A DNA stretch of 64,000 nucleotides from CAYZWU01 sp964482235 (GTDB taxonomy: Bacteria; Planctomycetota; B15-G4; CAYZWU01): the NCBI GenBank assembly GCA_964482235.1, contig CAYZWU010000004.1, positions 1 through 64,000 on the forward strand. The letters are read 5' to 3'. Position 1 is the stretch's first letter, and every line of letters begins with the position of its first letter. Made by a program: the position numbers and the translations under genes. The notes under the pieces are model-generated. The model did not search any database. It saw only the letters and a list, made by a program, of their open reading frames with translations, and was not told the origin of the DNA. This document shows positions 51,482 through 60,107 of the stretch, in pieces.

Positions 51482-53422
51482 ATGACTCGATTGATGATAA
51501 CAGTGCTTTTGCCTGGCCTTCTTGTCTTGATGTTCGCCGGCGAGTCCGCCTTCGCTCACGGCGGCCAGATCATTCCGCCCGGCGACGCGGTCCCTCCGAA
51601 CATCGGCGGACCTCCGGGCGGATCGTCGCCGGGAGGCGGCGGACCGTCAACGCCCGGCCCCAATGGCCCTGCCACGGCAGGCCCTCGCAACCCGGGCCCG
51701 GGAAACCCGATGCCCACCCCGCAGCGAGGACCGAGCACCGGTGGTATGAGGAAGAAGCAGCGAAAGGTTGCCACCGGCTACGAGCGATGGGAGTTCTGGT
51801 GGGCGTACAACAAGCATCGCTTCCTGAACCTGAAAAGCCGTCTCATCGGCCCCTCCCTCGTATCCGGTTGCGCCGGCTTTGTTTCCGGGCGTGGAAAGAA
51901 GCAGTTGTTCCGCACGTCCAGGAGGCCCACGAGGGACATGATCCGCACCGATGTTCTCCCCAGCCTTCTGGCAGCCCTCGAAAGCGAGCATCCCGACATA
52001 CTCGACTCCGCCGTCCTGGCCATGGCGCGCATTCTCCAGTCCCAGGATGATACCGGGACCATCGACAGCATCACGAGACTCCTGGCATCCTCTCATGCGA
52101 CGGTCCAGGAATCGGCCTGTCTTTCACTTGGCGTTCTCGGTTCCCCCATGGCGATCCCGACCTGCTACGAGCTGATGATCAACAGCCGCAAGGGGCAAAG
52201 GCTCGTGAAGAAAAGCGAAGTCCCCCAGAGGATCAGGGCTTTTGCCGCCCTCTCGCTTGGTCTCATCGGATCCGGCGAGACGTGGACCAAGCTGAAGCAG
52301 ATCGTCGAGTTCGGCAGCGAAAAGGTGGAGAAGGAACTGATCGGCTGCGCCATCACGGCGCTGGGGCTCCTGGGTGATACGCCGCAGAGACCCGAAATCG
52401 CCGCTTTCCTCCTGAAGAAGATCGACGACCAGAGGATGGATCCTTTTCTCAAGTCGTTCATCCCCGTGGCGCTGGGCAAGCTTGGCGACCGAACGGCATT
52501 GAGCCGGATCCTGAGAGAGTTCAAGAAACCCGATTGCCACGATGCTGTTCGACAGTCGTGCGCCATCGCCATCGGCCTCCTGGCCGACTTTGGCGGCAAC
52601 GAGGAAGCGGTCAACCTCCTCGTCAGGTACATCAAGGAGGGAAAGGACGTCCAGTCGAGGCACTTTTCATTCATGGCCCTGGCCGAGATCGGGGCACGCG
52701 ACAGCGAATACGAGGCGAACAGGAAGCGCCACGAGAGGCTCTCGCACTTCCTGCTCCGCGAGACCGTGATGCCGTCGAGGACAGGCCACCGCTCCTGGTC
52801 CGCGCTGGCTGCAGCCATCCACGTCCGTCCTCACATCGACCTGCATGTGCAGGTGATCAATAAGCTCGCCGAGACTTTCATGACGATCAACAATCCTTCG
52901 GACAGGGGCGCCATGGCGATCGGACTCGGGCTTCTGAAATCGGAGACCTGGGCCGACATGCTGTACCGCTCCATGTGCGAGACACGCGACAAGCCTCTCA
53001 AGGGATTTCTCTGTGTCAGCCTCGGAATGCTGAACTGGAAGAAGGCGGCCGAGAAGATCCGGTCCATTGCAGCCAGCGAGGTCAACTTCAGCTTCCGCCT
53101 CAAGGCCGCGACGGCTCTGGGGCTCATGGGCGACACGCAGGCCGTCGATGTCCTGACCAGGGCGCTTGCAGAGGGCCGCACCCTGAACGTGACCCTTTCC
53201 GCAGCCAAGGCTCTTGGTCAGATCGGCGACAAGAACGCGATTGCGCCTCTCAGGAAGATCATCGACGACAAGGATGCCAATGAGATGGCCCGGGCGTTCG
53301 CCGCGGTGGCTCTGGGGATCATCTGCGAAAAAACCGATCACCCGTGGAACGCGGTCATCTCGGAGAACTGCAATTACCAGGCTTCCGTGGACGCCATAGT
53401 GCAAGCAATCGATATTCTGTGA
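51482..53422 (+). CDS. Exported collagen-like/HEAT-repeat protein, paralogue 3
   Basis: 646 residues. The signal peptide ends 'SAFA', and the mature protein would start His-Gly-Gly. The Gly/Pro-rich segment is shorter and less regular ('GPNGPATAGPRNPGPGNP'). Signature 'YERWEFWWAYNKHRFLNLKSRL', HEAT repeats with 'TALGLMGDTQAVDVLTRAL', ending 'AIDIL'. GGAGG precedes the ATG. The last 68 bp overlap, tail to tail, the end of the TPR gene on the other strand. Confidence 0.85.
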   Translation: MTRLMITVLLPGLLVLMFAGESAFAHGGQIIPPGDAVPPNIGGPPGGSSPGGGGPSTPGPNGPATAGPRNPGPGNPMPTPQRGPSTGGMRKKQRKVATGYERWEFWWAYNKHRFLNLKSRLIGPSLVSGCAGFVSGRGKKQLFRTSRRPTRDMIRTDVLPSLLAALESEHPDILDSAVLAMARILQSQDDTGTIDSITRLLASSHATVQESACLSLGVLGSPMAIPTCYELMINSRKGQRLVKKSEVPQRIRAFAALSLGLIGSGETWTKLKQIVEFGSEKVEKELIGCAITALGLLGDTPQRPEIAAFLLKKIDDQRMDPFLKSFIPVALGKLGDRTALSRILREFKKPDCHDAVRQSCAIAIGLLADFGGNEEAVNLLVRYIKEGKDVQSRHFSFMALAEIGARDSEYEANRKRHERLSHFLLRETVMPSRTGHRSWSALAAAIHVRPHIDLHVQVINKLAETFMTINNPSDRGAMAIGLGLLKSETWADMLYRSMCETRDKPLKGFLCVSLGMLNWKKAAEKIRSIAASEVNFSFRLKAATALGLMGDTQAVDVLTRALAEGRTLNVTLSAAKALGQIGDKNAIAPLRKIIDDKDANEMARAFAAVALGIICEKTDHPWNAVISENCNYQASVDAIVQAIDIL

Positions 53423-53975
53423 GAACAGCCGCGGCGAGGAAAAGAGCGGCGCCGGAGAGGAGGATCAGGAAGATCAGGTCGCATCGGGACTTCAGCTTTT
53501 CGAGCTGCTTCACTCCGGCGATCCGCTCGTTCAGAGCGGCCATGTTCTCCGTTGCAGGGCGATCGAGAGGATCGATGGCCAGCACCTGCTCATAATACCA
53601 TCTGGCCTCGCCGAGGTCGTATTCGCGAAAGGCGAGGTTGCCGAGACCGAGAAGGGAGTAGACATTCTCCCCGCCCGCTTCCAGGGCCTGAAGGAAATAC
53701 CGGCGCGCATCCTCGTACTCCTCGGCTTTGCTCAGGATGTAAGCCGTTTTCTGCAGGATCTCCACATCGCCCGGATGGCCGGCAAGGTGCATTCTGAACA
53801 GGGAGTAAGCCGTTTCCATTTCGCCTCTGTCGAAAGCGGCGAGACCCTTCTCGCGTGCTGAATCGCCCTCCTCGGGAATGATGGTTTCGGCTGCCGGCAG
53901 TTTTCCGGCGAAGCCGGGGCAGATCAAGGCAAAGACAGCGGCAACAATACAGCAGATCGCACCCGGGCGCATCAC
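53355..53975 (-). CDS. Exported TPR protein with C-terminal membrane helix
   Basis: 206 residues, starting at GTG 53975 or ATG 53972. An N-terminal signal peptide precedes three or so TPRs ('AREKGLAAFDRGEMETAYSLFRMHLAGHPGDVEI', 'ARRYFLQALEAGG', 'ARWYYEQVLAIDPLDR'). A transmembrane helix near the C-terminus ('LIFLILLSGAALFLAAAVL') is followed by a basic tail. It is the last gene of a minus-strand operon. The start overlaps the stop of the spermidine-synthase-like gene, and the end overlaps HEAT paralogue 3 by 68 bp. It is probably an adaptor at the membrane. Confidence 0.75.
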   Translation of the reverse strand: MMRPGAICCIVAAVFALICPGFAGKLPAAETIIPEEGDSAREKGLAAFDRGEMETAYSLFRMHLAGHPGDVEILQKTAYILSKAEEYEDARRYFLQALEAGGENVYSLLGLGNLAFREYDLGEARWYYEQVLAIDPLDRPATENMAALNERIAGVKQLEKLKSRCDLIFLILLSGAALFLAAAVLTEYRLLALWRPRKPGNCSSPR

Positions 53976-55681
53976 TGCCGCCTCCGGTCAAGGGAGTCGA
54001 TCAAGGCCTTCGACCTCTGGACAAGATCCCTTTCGCAGATCATCTCGAGGGGCGCGTGATCGTCGGTGAGCAGGGGAAGACCGGAATCAAAGGCAACCCG
54101 GCGTGTCAGTCCGTGAGTGCAGATATTGTCCATCAGCTGGAGCAGCTCGCCGGGAAGGCCGGAACGATCGCAAGAGGAGGGATCGACATGCCCCCTCCCC
54201 TTGACCGCATAGAGCATGTAGTTGCGTCCCAGAGGCACTCTGGCCAGTGAAGTCGTACCGAACACGCGGGCGGCCGTGTTGGCAACAGCCGCCACGACGG
54301 GATCGCTGCGGTTGAAGCCGCTCACGTTCAGGCCGAGCACGCCGCCAGGCTTCAGGCGATCGAAAACAGCCTGGAAGAACTCTTCCGTTGCAAGATGAAA
54401 GGGGATGTGGATCTTCTGGGAGTAGGCGTCGGCAACGATCACATCGTACTGCTTCTTGACGGCGTCGAGAAAGATGCGGCCGTCGACGTCGCTGTAGATC
54501 TTGAGATAAGGCTCGGCCAGGGACAGGTCCATGAACCGGCGACCAGCCTCCACGACGAGAGGATCGATCTCCACGCCGTCGATCTTCAAGTCGCCGCTCC
54601 CACCGAAGAAATGGGCGTACTGCCTGGCGATCGTCCCCGCGGCAAGGCCGATGATCAGGACATCGCCGGCCGTTTCCCGGCCTGCCAGGACAGGAAGGAG
54701 GGAGAAATAATCGTAATACTGCCCACCCGTCAGGACCTCGTCCTTGACGTAGATCGACTGGAAGGAGTCGAGCCCCTCGTTCACCCGTAGATAGAGAGTT
54801 CCCGCTTTCTCCTCGTCCTCGACCACGGTGATGTACTGGTAGCGGCTCTCCTTTTCCCAGACGATCGAGGTTTCCTGACCGTCCTTGATCTCCTGCGAAT
54901 GGATGCCGGACTCGGGAGAGAAGAAGACGAGAGATCCAGCCAGAAGCAGAAGAGCCGCCCCGCCCCACTTCCCCTCTTTCCTGTTGAAGAAAAGGATGCC
55001 TGCGCCGGCAATCGCGATCAGGAACAGCCCTGCGGCGTAGAAGGTGCCCCGGGAACCGAGAGTCTCGACCAGACAGTAGGTAGTGAGAAAAGTGCCGAAA
55101 ATCGAGCCGAAAGTCGAGGCGGCGTAGATCGTCCCGCTCGCCCTCCCCACGGCGCCGCAGTTCTCCGCGGCCGCCTTGATCACGAAAGGCAGGATCATTC
55201 CGAGGAGGAATACGGGCGGCGCAAAGACGATCACCGTTGTGCAGAACGACCCCTTCACCAGCAGCGAGAGAGCCTCCTCGAGGTGCATGCCGTCGCCCAG
55301 AAAGGCGCCGGCCGTCCATCGAACAAGCCATGGCGCCGACAGGGAAAGCAGCCCCGCCGCGGCGAGAAGAAGGAAGAGCGGTTTCAGGGATGCGGCCCGA
55401 TCGGCCAGCCGGCCGCCCACGAAGTTGCCGGCGGCGATGGAAGCCAGGATGACGCCGATGACGTTGGTCCAGACAAATACCGTTTGACCGAACCAGGGAG
55501 TCAGCATGCGCGCCGCGGCCAGCTCGACGACCATGACGGCGGCGCCCGTGGAAAATGCTATGGCTGTGAGAAATGCTGTTCGGAGCCGGCTCTCCGCATG
55601 CTCGGAGTCCGGCGAGACGCCTCCGGTCTCAGGATCAGTAATTTTTGTCCTCGACTTCGATGTAGTTTGTGTAGATTTCAT
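53972..55681 (-). CDS. Fused membrane / spermidine synthase-like protein
   Basis: 569 residues. The first 260 or so form about seven helices of the MFS/spermidine-synthase-fusion type ('VMVVELAAARMLTPWFGQTVFVWTNVIGVILASIAAGNFVGGRLAD'). The cytoplasmic C-terminal domain has the methyltransferase-like Rossmann fold of spermidine synthase: 'VLIIGLAAGTIARQYAHFF' then 'VEIDPLVVEAGRRFM' and 'DVIVADAYSQ'. The usual polyamine-synthase 'DGG-x2-D' aspartates are not obvious, so polyamine synthesis is uncertain. It overlaps the upstream gene by 47 bp and the downstream TPR gene by 4 bp. Confidence 0.85.
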   Translation of the reverse strand: MKSTQTTSKSRTKITDPETGGVSPDSEHAESRLRTAFLTAIAFSTGAAVMVVELAAARMLTPWFGQTVFVWTNVIGVILASIAAGNFVGGRLADRAASLKPLFLLLAAAGLLSLSAPWLVRWTAGAFLGDGMHLEEALSLLVKGSFCTTVIVFAPPVFLLGMILPFVIKAAAENCGAVGRASGTIYAASTFGSIFGTFLTTYCLVETLGSRGTFYAAGLFLIAIAGAGILFFNRKEGKWGGAALLLLAGSLVFFSPESGIHSQEIKDGQETSIVWEKESRYQYITVVEDEEKAGTLYLRVNEGLDSFQSIYVKDEVLTGGQYYDYFSLLPVLAGRETAGDVLIIGLAAGTIARQYAHFFGGSGDLKIDGVEIDPLVVEAGRRFMDLSLAEPYLKIYSDVDGRIFLDAVKKQYDVIVADAYSQKIHIPFHLATEEFFQAVFDRLKPGGVLGLNVSGFNRSDPVVAAVANTAARVFGTTSLARVPLGRNYMLYAVKGRGHVDPSSCDRSGLPGELLQLMDNICTHGLTRRVAFDSGLPLLTDDHAPLEMICERDLVQRSKALIDSLDRRRQ

Positions 55682-57026
55682 AATCCCCGGCCCAGTTACC
55701 GTAGATCATATTGAGCATCAGATCGAGGTTCCTCTCCTTTGTCCCTTCCCACCGTTTCTTGCCGTTGACCATCACCGTGATCTTCTTGTCCATGTCGATG
55801 ATCTTGTCATTGAGATAGAGAGTGAACTGCCCCACCCGGTTCGTCTTGATAATGAAGCTGTTGGTGTCCTTGTTCACCGTGGCATCCACGTAGGGAACGT
55901 CTTCATCACCGATCTTCATGGTCGAGGAGTTGTTCATGTCGATGATCTGCAGCCACGAGTTCGACGAGAACTCGAGATCGAGCGCCTTGAGCAGGATCCT
56001 CTCCGGGCTCGTCTTCTTCGGTTCGCGGTTGATCAGCGTGCGGATCGCCTCTTTTCCCTTGTCGGCAATTGCGTGAGGTTCGCCGGAGTCGTCGATGCAG
56101 CTGACAGAAACATGATCGCTGGACTGGAAACCCTTGGCCCACTCCTCGGCCTTCTTCTTGTTGCCGGCCGAATTCTTGGATGTGCTGATATAGACGAATT
56201 GCGTGTCGCCGGCGTTCTCGGTGAACATCGGCTCCAGCGGCGCGTCAACGGCGACGGCGCCGGCGAAGAAGCTCGGGTACCAGGTGGCGAACCGGAGAGC
56301 GGAGAGGCCGTTCCTGCCGTTGCCGTAGACGAAGACCCGGCCCCTGTCGAAGACCATCCTCTCCAGAAAAACGCGGATGCAGATGAATGCGCTCTTCCTG
56401 CCGGGATCGAGCTTCTCCCAGTCGCCCGACGCATCGATGTAGGTTTTCTTCCTGGGACCATTCGGGCCCACGGGGCAGAGGATGATGGCATTGTTCATGA
56501 TCTCTGTATCGGCGAATACCGCTTCGAGTTCCGCCTTGACGGTGGTGAGCAGCTTCCGATCCGGCACATCGGTGGGATCGCGAAGGTAGAGGATCACGGG
56601 AAAGCACTTCTCGAGATTGACCTTGTACCCCTTGGGAATGGAGACGAAGTACGTGTACTTCCTGTCCTTGTCCCCGGCGTCGATGAACTCGTTTTCCACG
56701 AATCCCTTGCCGACCCTCTTGAGCCCCTTGTCCTTGAGATCGATGGCCAGCGCCTTGGCGCTGTAGAAAGCATCGGGATACTTCAAAAGGTTATCTTTTT
56801 TCGCTTTCTGCGCGGCCTTGTTCAGATCCTTGATGAGCCTAGCTTTCCACTTCAGCTCGTCTTCGCGATTGTCCTCGCTGAAGGCCGCGATGATTTCCTG
56901 CAGGTCCTTCGAGACGTTTTTCAACGTGGATTTGCTGAAGGTGAATTCATCTTCAGCAAGGGATGATGAGGGCCATATCAGGAATAAAGCCAGAGAGATA
57001 AGAAAAAAGAAAGCAATCTTGTTCAT
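55635..57026 (-). CDS. Exported alpha/beta-hydrolase-like protein lacking the catalytic serine
   Basis: 463 residues with a signal peptide ending 'SSSLAE' and GGAAGG before the ATG. A helical region (about 25-110) leads to an esterase/PHB-depolymerase-like domain: 'KYTYFVSIPKGY', 'FPVILYLRD', and 'VFVYGNGRNGLSALRFATWYPSFFAGAVAVD'. The nucleophile elbow G-x-S-x-G is here Gly235-Asn-Gly-Arg-Asn-Gly240, with Gly237 where Ser is expected, so hydrolysis is unlikely. The C-terminal 100 residues resemble a beta-rich binding domain. It is probably a binding pseudo-enzyme, or the catalytic residues have moved. Its end overlaps the spermidine-synthase-like gene by 47 bp. Confidence 0.75.
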   Translation of the reverse strand: MNKIAFFFLISLALFLIWPSSSLAEDEFTFSKSTLKNVSKDLQEIIAAFSEDNREDELKWKARLIKDLNKAAQKAKKDNLLKYPDAFYSAKALAIDLKDKGLKRVGKGFVENEFIDAGDKDRKYTYFVSIPKGYKVNLEKCFPVILYLRDPTDVPDRKLLTTVKAELEAVFADTEIMNNAIILCPVGPNGPRKKTYIDASGDWEKLDPGRKSAFICIRVFLERMVFDRGRVFVYGNGRNGLSALRFATWYPSFFAGAVAVDAPLEPMFTENAGDTQFVYISTSKNSAGNKKKAEEWAKGFQSSDHVSVSCIDDSGEPHAIADKGKEAIRTLINREPKKTSPERILLKALDLEFSSNSWLQIIDMNNSSTMKIGDEDVPYVDATVNKDTNSFIIKTNRVGQFTLYLNDKIIDMDKKITVMVNGKKRWEGTKERNLDLMLNMIYGNWAGDYEIYTNYIEVEDKNY

Positions 57027-57132
57027 GATTGAAACCTTCCATCAAGAAAACCGGTTTCGAGCGGAGATCTATACTTATCTATACGTATGTTACATCAACT
57101 CGGCAACAGTGTAACGGTCATCCGGCAGCCTG

Positions 57133-58749
57133 TCAATCCGACCTGGCGGAGCGATGCCGCCGGATCGATTCGAGTAGTATCAGCGATTTGTCTCTTTTCG
57201 GATCGGCTTTCAGCACCAGCAAGAAATAGTTGGCGGCCCGGTCCGGATCTGACTTGCTGTAAAGATAGTAGACACCGAGATTTTCAGCGGCATCCAGGTC
57301 GCCGTGCCGGATGGCGGCCGTCTCGAGCATCTCGAGCCCCCTCTCCAGGCGGCCCGACGCCATCAGATGCAGCCCGAAATTGTTCAGGGTCGCCCCGTCG
57401 TCGGGAGTGATCTCGAGAATGGAGGCGAACGCCTCGTCCGCCTGGGCGGCAAGCCCCTTCTGCGACAGCGAGAGAGCCCAGTTGCCAAGGACCACCGAGT
57501 CGAATGGGAAAACCTTCCGCAGCACATCGTAGATGGCGATGGCATCGTCGTACTTGCCGTCGATCGATTTCATGTACGCCAAGAGCTTCAGCCGTTTCAA
57601 GGCGTGTTCGAGCCACGCGCTCTCGTCTTTCGCGATCTTCATGTAGCACTCGATCGCGGCATCGTATAGGCCCTGCGTCTCCTCCACGTGCCCGAGGTGG
57701 AAAAGAGCGCCGCTGTGGCGGGGATCGGACTTCAGGATCCTCTCCAGGTTACCCCTGGCCGCATCCATGGCCAGAAGCCTGATCTGGGCAACGGAGAGCT
57801 GCAGGATCAGGTCCGTCCGGTCAGGCGAGTATTCCAGCAGCTTCCTGTAAAGCCGGGCCGCGCTGGCGAAATCGTCCCGGCCCTCATGAATCTTGTAGGC
57901 GAGCTCAACGAGCTCACCCCTTTCCGGATCCACCTCGGCAAGGGCGATCAGCGCTGCTTCGGCATCCTTGTGCTTCTCGAGGGCCAGCAGCGAACGGACA
58001 ACTCCCGAAAGGGCATTGAGGCAGGTCGGATCGACCTCGAAGGCCTTCCGGAATCTCGCCTCCGCTTCTAACGGACGCTTGAAGTAGAGCTCGATCTCTC
58101 CCAGCAGATAGCCGGAGTAGCTGTTATCGGGATTGCTCTCGAGCACGGCGAGAGCCTGCTCCCTGGCTCCGGCATAATCCTTGAGCCAGCAGAGCACCCA
58201 GGCGAGAAGATTGCCGGCCTCGCTGTTGGCCGGATCCCGCCGGAGCGCCTCTCGAAAGGACTCCTCGGCCTGATAGAGAAAGTTGTTGCTGAAGCTTCTC
58301 GCAAAGCCGACCGGTTCGGCCATGAATCCGGAACCTGAAGGATCGCTTCCCAGGGCCAGATCCTCCGCCTGGAAGAGGTAGGCCTTGCCCAGCAGGACCC
58401 ACGGCTCGGCCCGGTCGCCGATCTCCTCGGTCCACCTGACCGCCTCGCCCATGAAGTCGCCGTCCCACTCCTCGGTGGAGCAGGCGTTGAAGACCAGGCG
58501 CGTGACGATCCACTTCTCCTTCTCCGTCCCCCTGCCCTGAAGAAGGAAGTTCTTGAGAAAGGCCACTGCGTCCGCGATCCTGGCCTCGTCGAGAAGAGCC
58601 TTCACCGCAGCAGCGGGATCACCTCTATCGTCGCCGTCCTGCCGCTCTCCTGCCATGCCGAGGACGGGAAAAAGGCAGAGGAACAGGCAGCAGGCAGTCA
58701 GGAGCCGGCCAGCGGACAAGATCGGTAGCCTGACCCGATCAAACACCAT
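57133..58749 (-). CDS. Exported multi-TPR protein
   Basis: 538 residues. The signal peptide is 'LLTACCLFLCLFPVLGMA'. At least ten TPR units follow, for example 'EESFREALRRDPANSEAGNLLAWVL', 'GYLLGEIELYFKRPLEAEARFRKAFEVDP', 'ALFHLGHVEETQGLYDAAIECYMKIA' and 'LNNFGLHLMASGRLERGLEML'. No enzymatic domain is seen. The start overlaps the purM stop by 11 bp. It is likely a periplasmic scaffold. The 106-bp gap to the next gene (57027-57132) has GTTAC and GTAAC half-sites 17 bp apart. Confidence 0.85.
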   Translation of the reverse strand: MVFDRVRLPILSAGRLLTACCLFLCLFPVLGMAGERQDGDDRGDPAAAVKALLDEARIADAVAFLKNFLLQGRGTEKEKWIVTRLVFNACSTEEWDGDFMGEAVRWTEEIGDRAEPWVLLGKAYLFQAEDLALGSDPSGSGFMAEPVGFARSFSNNFLYQAEESFREALRRDPANSEAGNLLAWVLCWLKDYAGAREQALAVLESNPDNSYSGYLLGEIELYFKRPLEAEARFRKAFEVDPTCLNALSGVVRSLLALEKHKDAEAALIALAEVDPERGELVELAYKIHEGRDDFASAARLYRKLLEYSPDRTDLILQLSVAQIRLLAMDAARGNLERILKSDPRHSGALFHLGHVEETQGLYDAAIECYMKIAKDESAWLEHALKRLKLLAYMKSIDGKYDDAIAIYDVLRKVFPFDSVVLGNWALSLSQKGLAAQADEAFASILEITPDDGATLNNFGLHLMASGRLERGLEMLETAAIRHGDLDAAENLGVYYLYSKSDPDRAANYFLLVLKADPKRDKSLILLESIRRHRSARSD

Positions 58750-59788
58750 GAAGGTGCACCCCCTCCCCGCCTCTGTCGATCTCTCCGATCAGGAACGGGG
58801 TGAAGCCTGCCTCTTCCAGAAGAGGCAGCGATGCCGCGGCGTCGTCCTCGCCGAGGATGAAGATGAAGCCGATCCCCATGTTGAAGGTCCTGAAGGCCTC
58901 CTGGGAATCGAGCCCGGCCAGCGCCACGATCAACCGGAAGATTCCCGGGACGTTCCAGGAACCGAGGTCGATCCGCGCCGAGTATCCGCCGGGAAGGACG
59001 CGGGGTATGTTGTCGAGGAAGCCGCCGCCGGTCACGTGCACCATGGCCTTGACGGGAAACCGCTCTGCCACGGCCTGGACGGCCTTCCGGTAGCTCATGT
59101 GCGGTTCGAGGAGTTCCTCGCCCACCGTGCGGTCGAGCTCTTTCGGCTTGGCATCGAGGGACATATTCTCCCTGTCGAAGAGGACCTTCCGGACCAGGGA
59201 ATAGCCGTTCGTGTGAAGCCCCGAAGAGGCAAGCCCCACGAGCCGGTCGCCTTTCCTGATCGACCGGCCGTCCACGATCCGGTCCTTGCCCGCCACCCCC
59301 ACGATGAAGCCTGCGAGATCGTATTCGTCCTCCCTGTAGAAATCGGGCATCTCGGCGGTCTCACCGCCCACGAGAGCGAGGCCGTTCTCCCGGCAGCCGG
59401 TGACGAGCCCGTCCATCACGGCCTCGAAGACGCCGGGCTGCAGCTTGCCCACGGCCAGGTAGTCGAGAAAGAAGAGGGGATCTGCGCCCTGGACGATGAT
59501 GTCGTTTACGCAGTGGTTGACCAGGTCGACGCCCACGGTGTTGTGAACTCCGGTCATGAAGGCCAGCTTCAGCTTGGTCCCGACGCCGTCGGCACTGGCG
59601 ACGAGCACCGGATCGCCGCCCCCGAGATCCTTCATGCTGAAGAGGCTGCCGAAGTTTCCGATGCCGGACAGGACGCGCTTGCTGAACGTCGAGGCCAGCT
59701 TGCCCTTAACCGTGCGGAGAGACTTCTCCGCCATATCGATGTTCACTCCGGCATCCTTGTACGTGACCATGCGGCGCTTCTGATCCAT
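58739..59788 (-). CDS. purM: Phosphoribosylformylglycinamidine cyclo-ligase (AIR synthetase)
   Basis: 349 residues. It closes the imidazole ring in purine synthesis (FGAM + ATP to AIR). Motifs: 'VTYKDAGVNIDMAEKSL', 'VASADGVGTKLKLA', 'GVDLVNHCVNDIIVQGADPLFFLDYLA', 'LVGGETAEMPDFY' and 'HVTGGGFLDNIPRVLP'. The product AIR is also the substrate of ThiC/BzaF encoded at 28811. It heads the minus-strand operon and overlaps the TPR gene. Confidence 0.95.
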   Translation of the reverse strand: MDQKRRMVTYKDAGVNIDMAEKSLRTVKGKLASTFSKRVLSGIGNFGSLFSMKDLGGGDPVLVASADGVGTKLKLAFMTGVHNTVGVDLVNHCVNDIIVQGADPLFFLDYLAVGKLQPGVFEAVMDGLVTGCRENGLALVGGETAEMPDFYREDEYDLAGFIVGVAGKDRIVDGRSIRKGDRLVGLASSGLHTNGYSLVRKVLFDRENMSLDAKPKELDRTVGEELLEPHMSYRKAVQAVAERFPVKAMVHVTGGGFLDNIPRVLPGGYSARIDLGSWNVPGIFRLIVALAGLDSQEAFRTFNMGIGFIFILGEDDAAASLPLLEEAGFTPFLIGEIDRGGEGVHLHGV

Positions 59789-60015
59789 CTCGAATCCCCT
59801 TTGCAGGTTACGTGGCGCGAGCCAACCGCTCTCGAGACCCGCGGCTTCTCCTATTCGTTTCCTGTCGGAATCGACAATGCCCGACCGGCGATTTCCGGCG
59901 CCCGCCAGAAGGGTCTGCCGGTCTCCAAAGCTCGCGCGATCGACCGGATGCTATCATAGCACGGCGGGCCGACACCATAAAGCTTCACTAAATCACGATT
60001 TGTTTTCGGACGGCA

Positions 60016-60044
60016 TTCAAAATGGGAAACCCTGACCGTATAAT
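60016..60044 (+). promoter_or_regulatory. Promoter upstream of rseP
   Basis: TTCAAA (60016-60021), 17-base spacer, consensus TATAAT (60039-60044), 64 bp before the rseP start. It lies in the 319-bp gap 59789-60107 between divergent purM and rseP; I see no gene in this gap. Confidence 0.55.
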
Positions 60045-60107
60045 CCCGTTTTTGATGTATGATCTCGACAGTTATACCCTTTTCCGGGTTTTGAAGGAAA
60101 CACTGCT

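Noticed and set aside
57089..57115. GTTAC and GTAAC half-sites upstream of the pseudo-esterase gene
   Set aside because: The half-sites are 17 bp apart instead of 6, so they do not match the palindrome shared by the HEAT genes.
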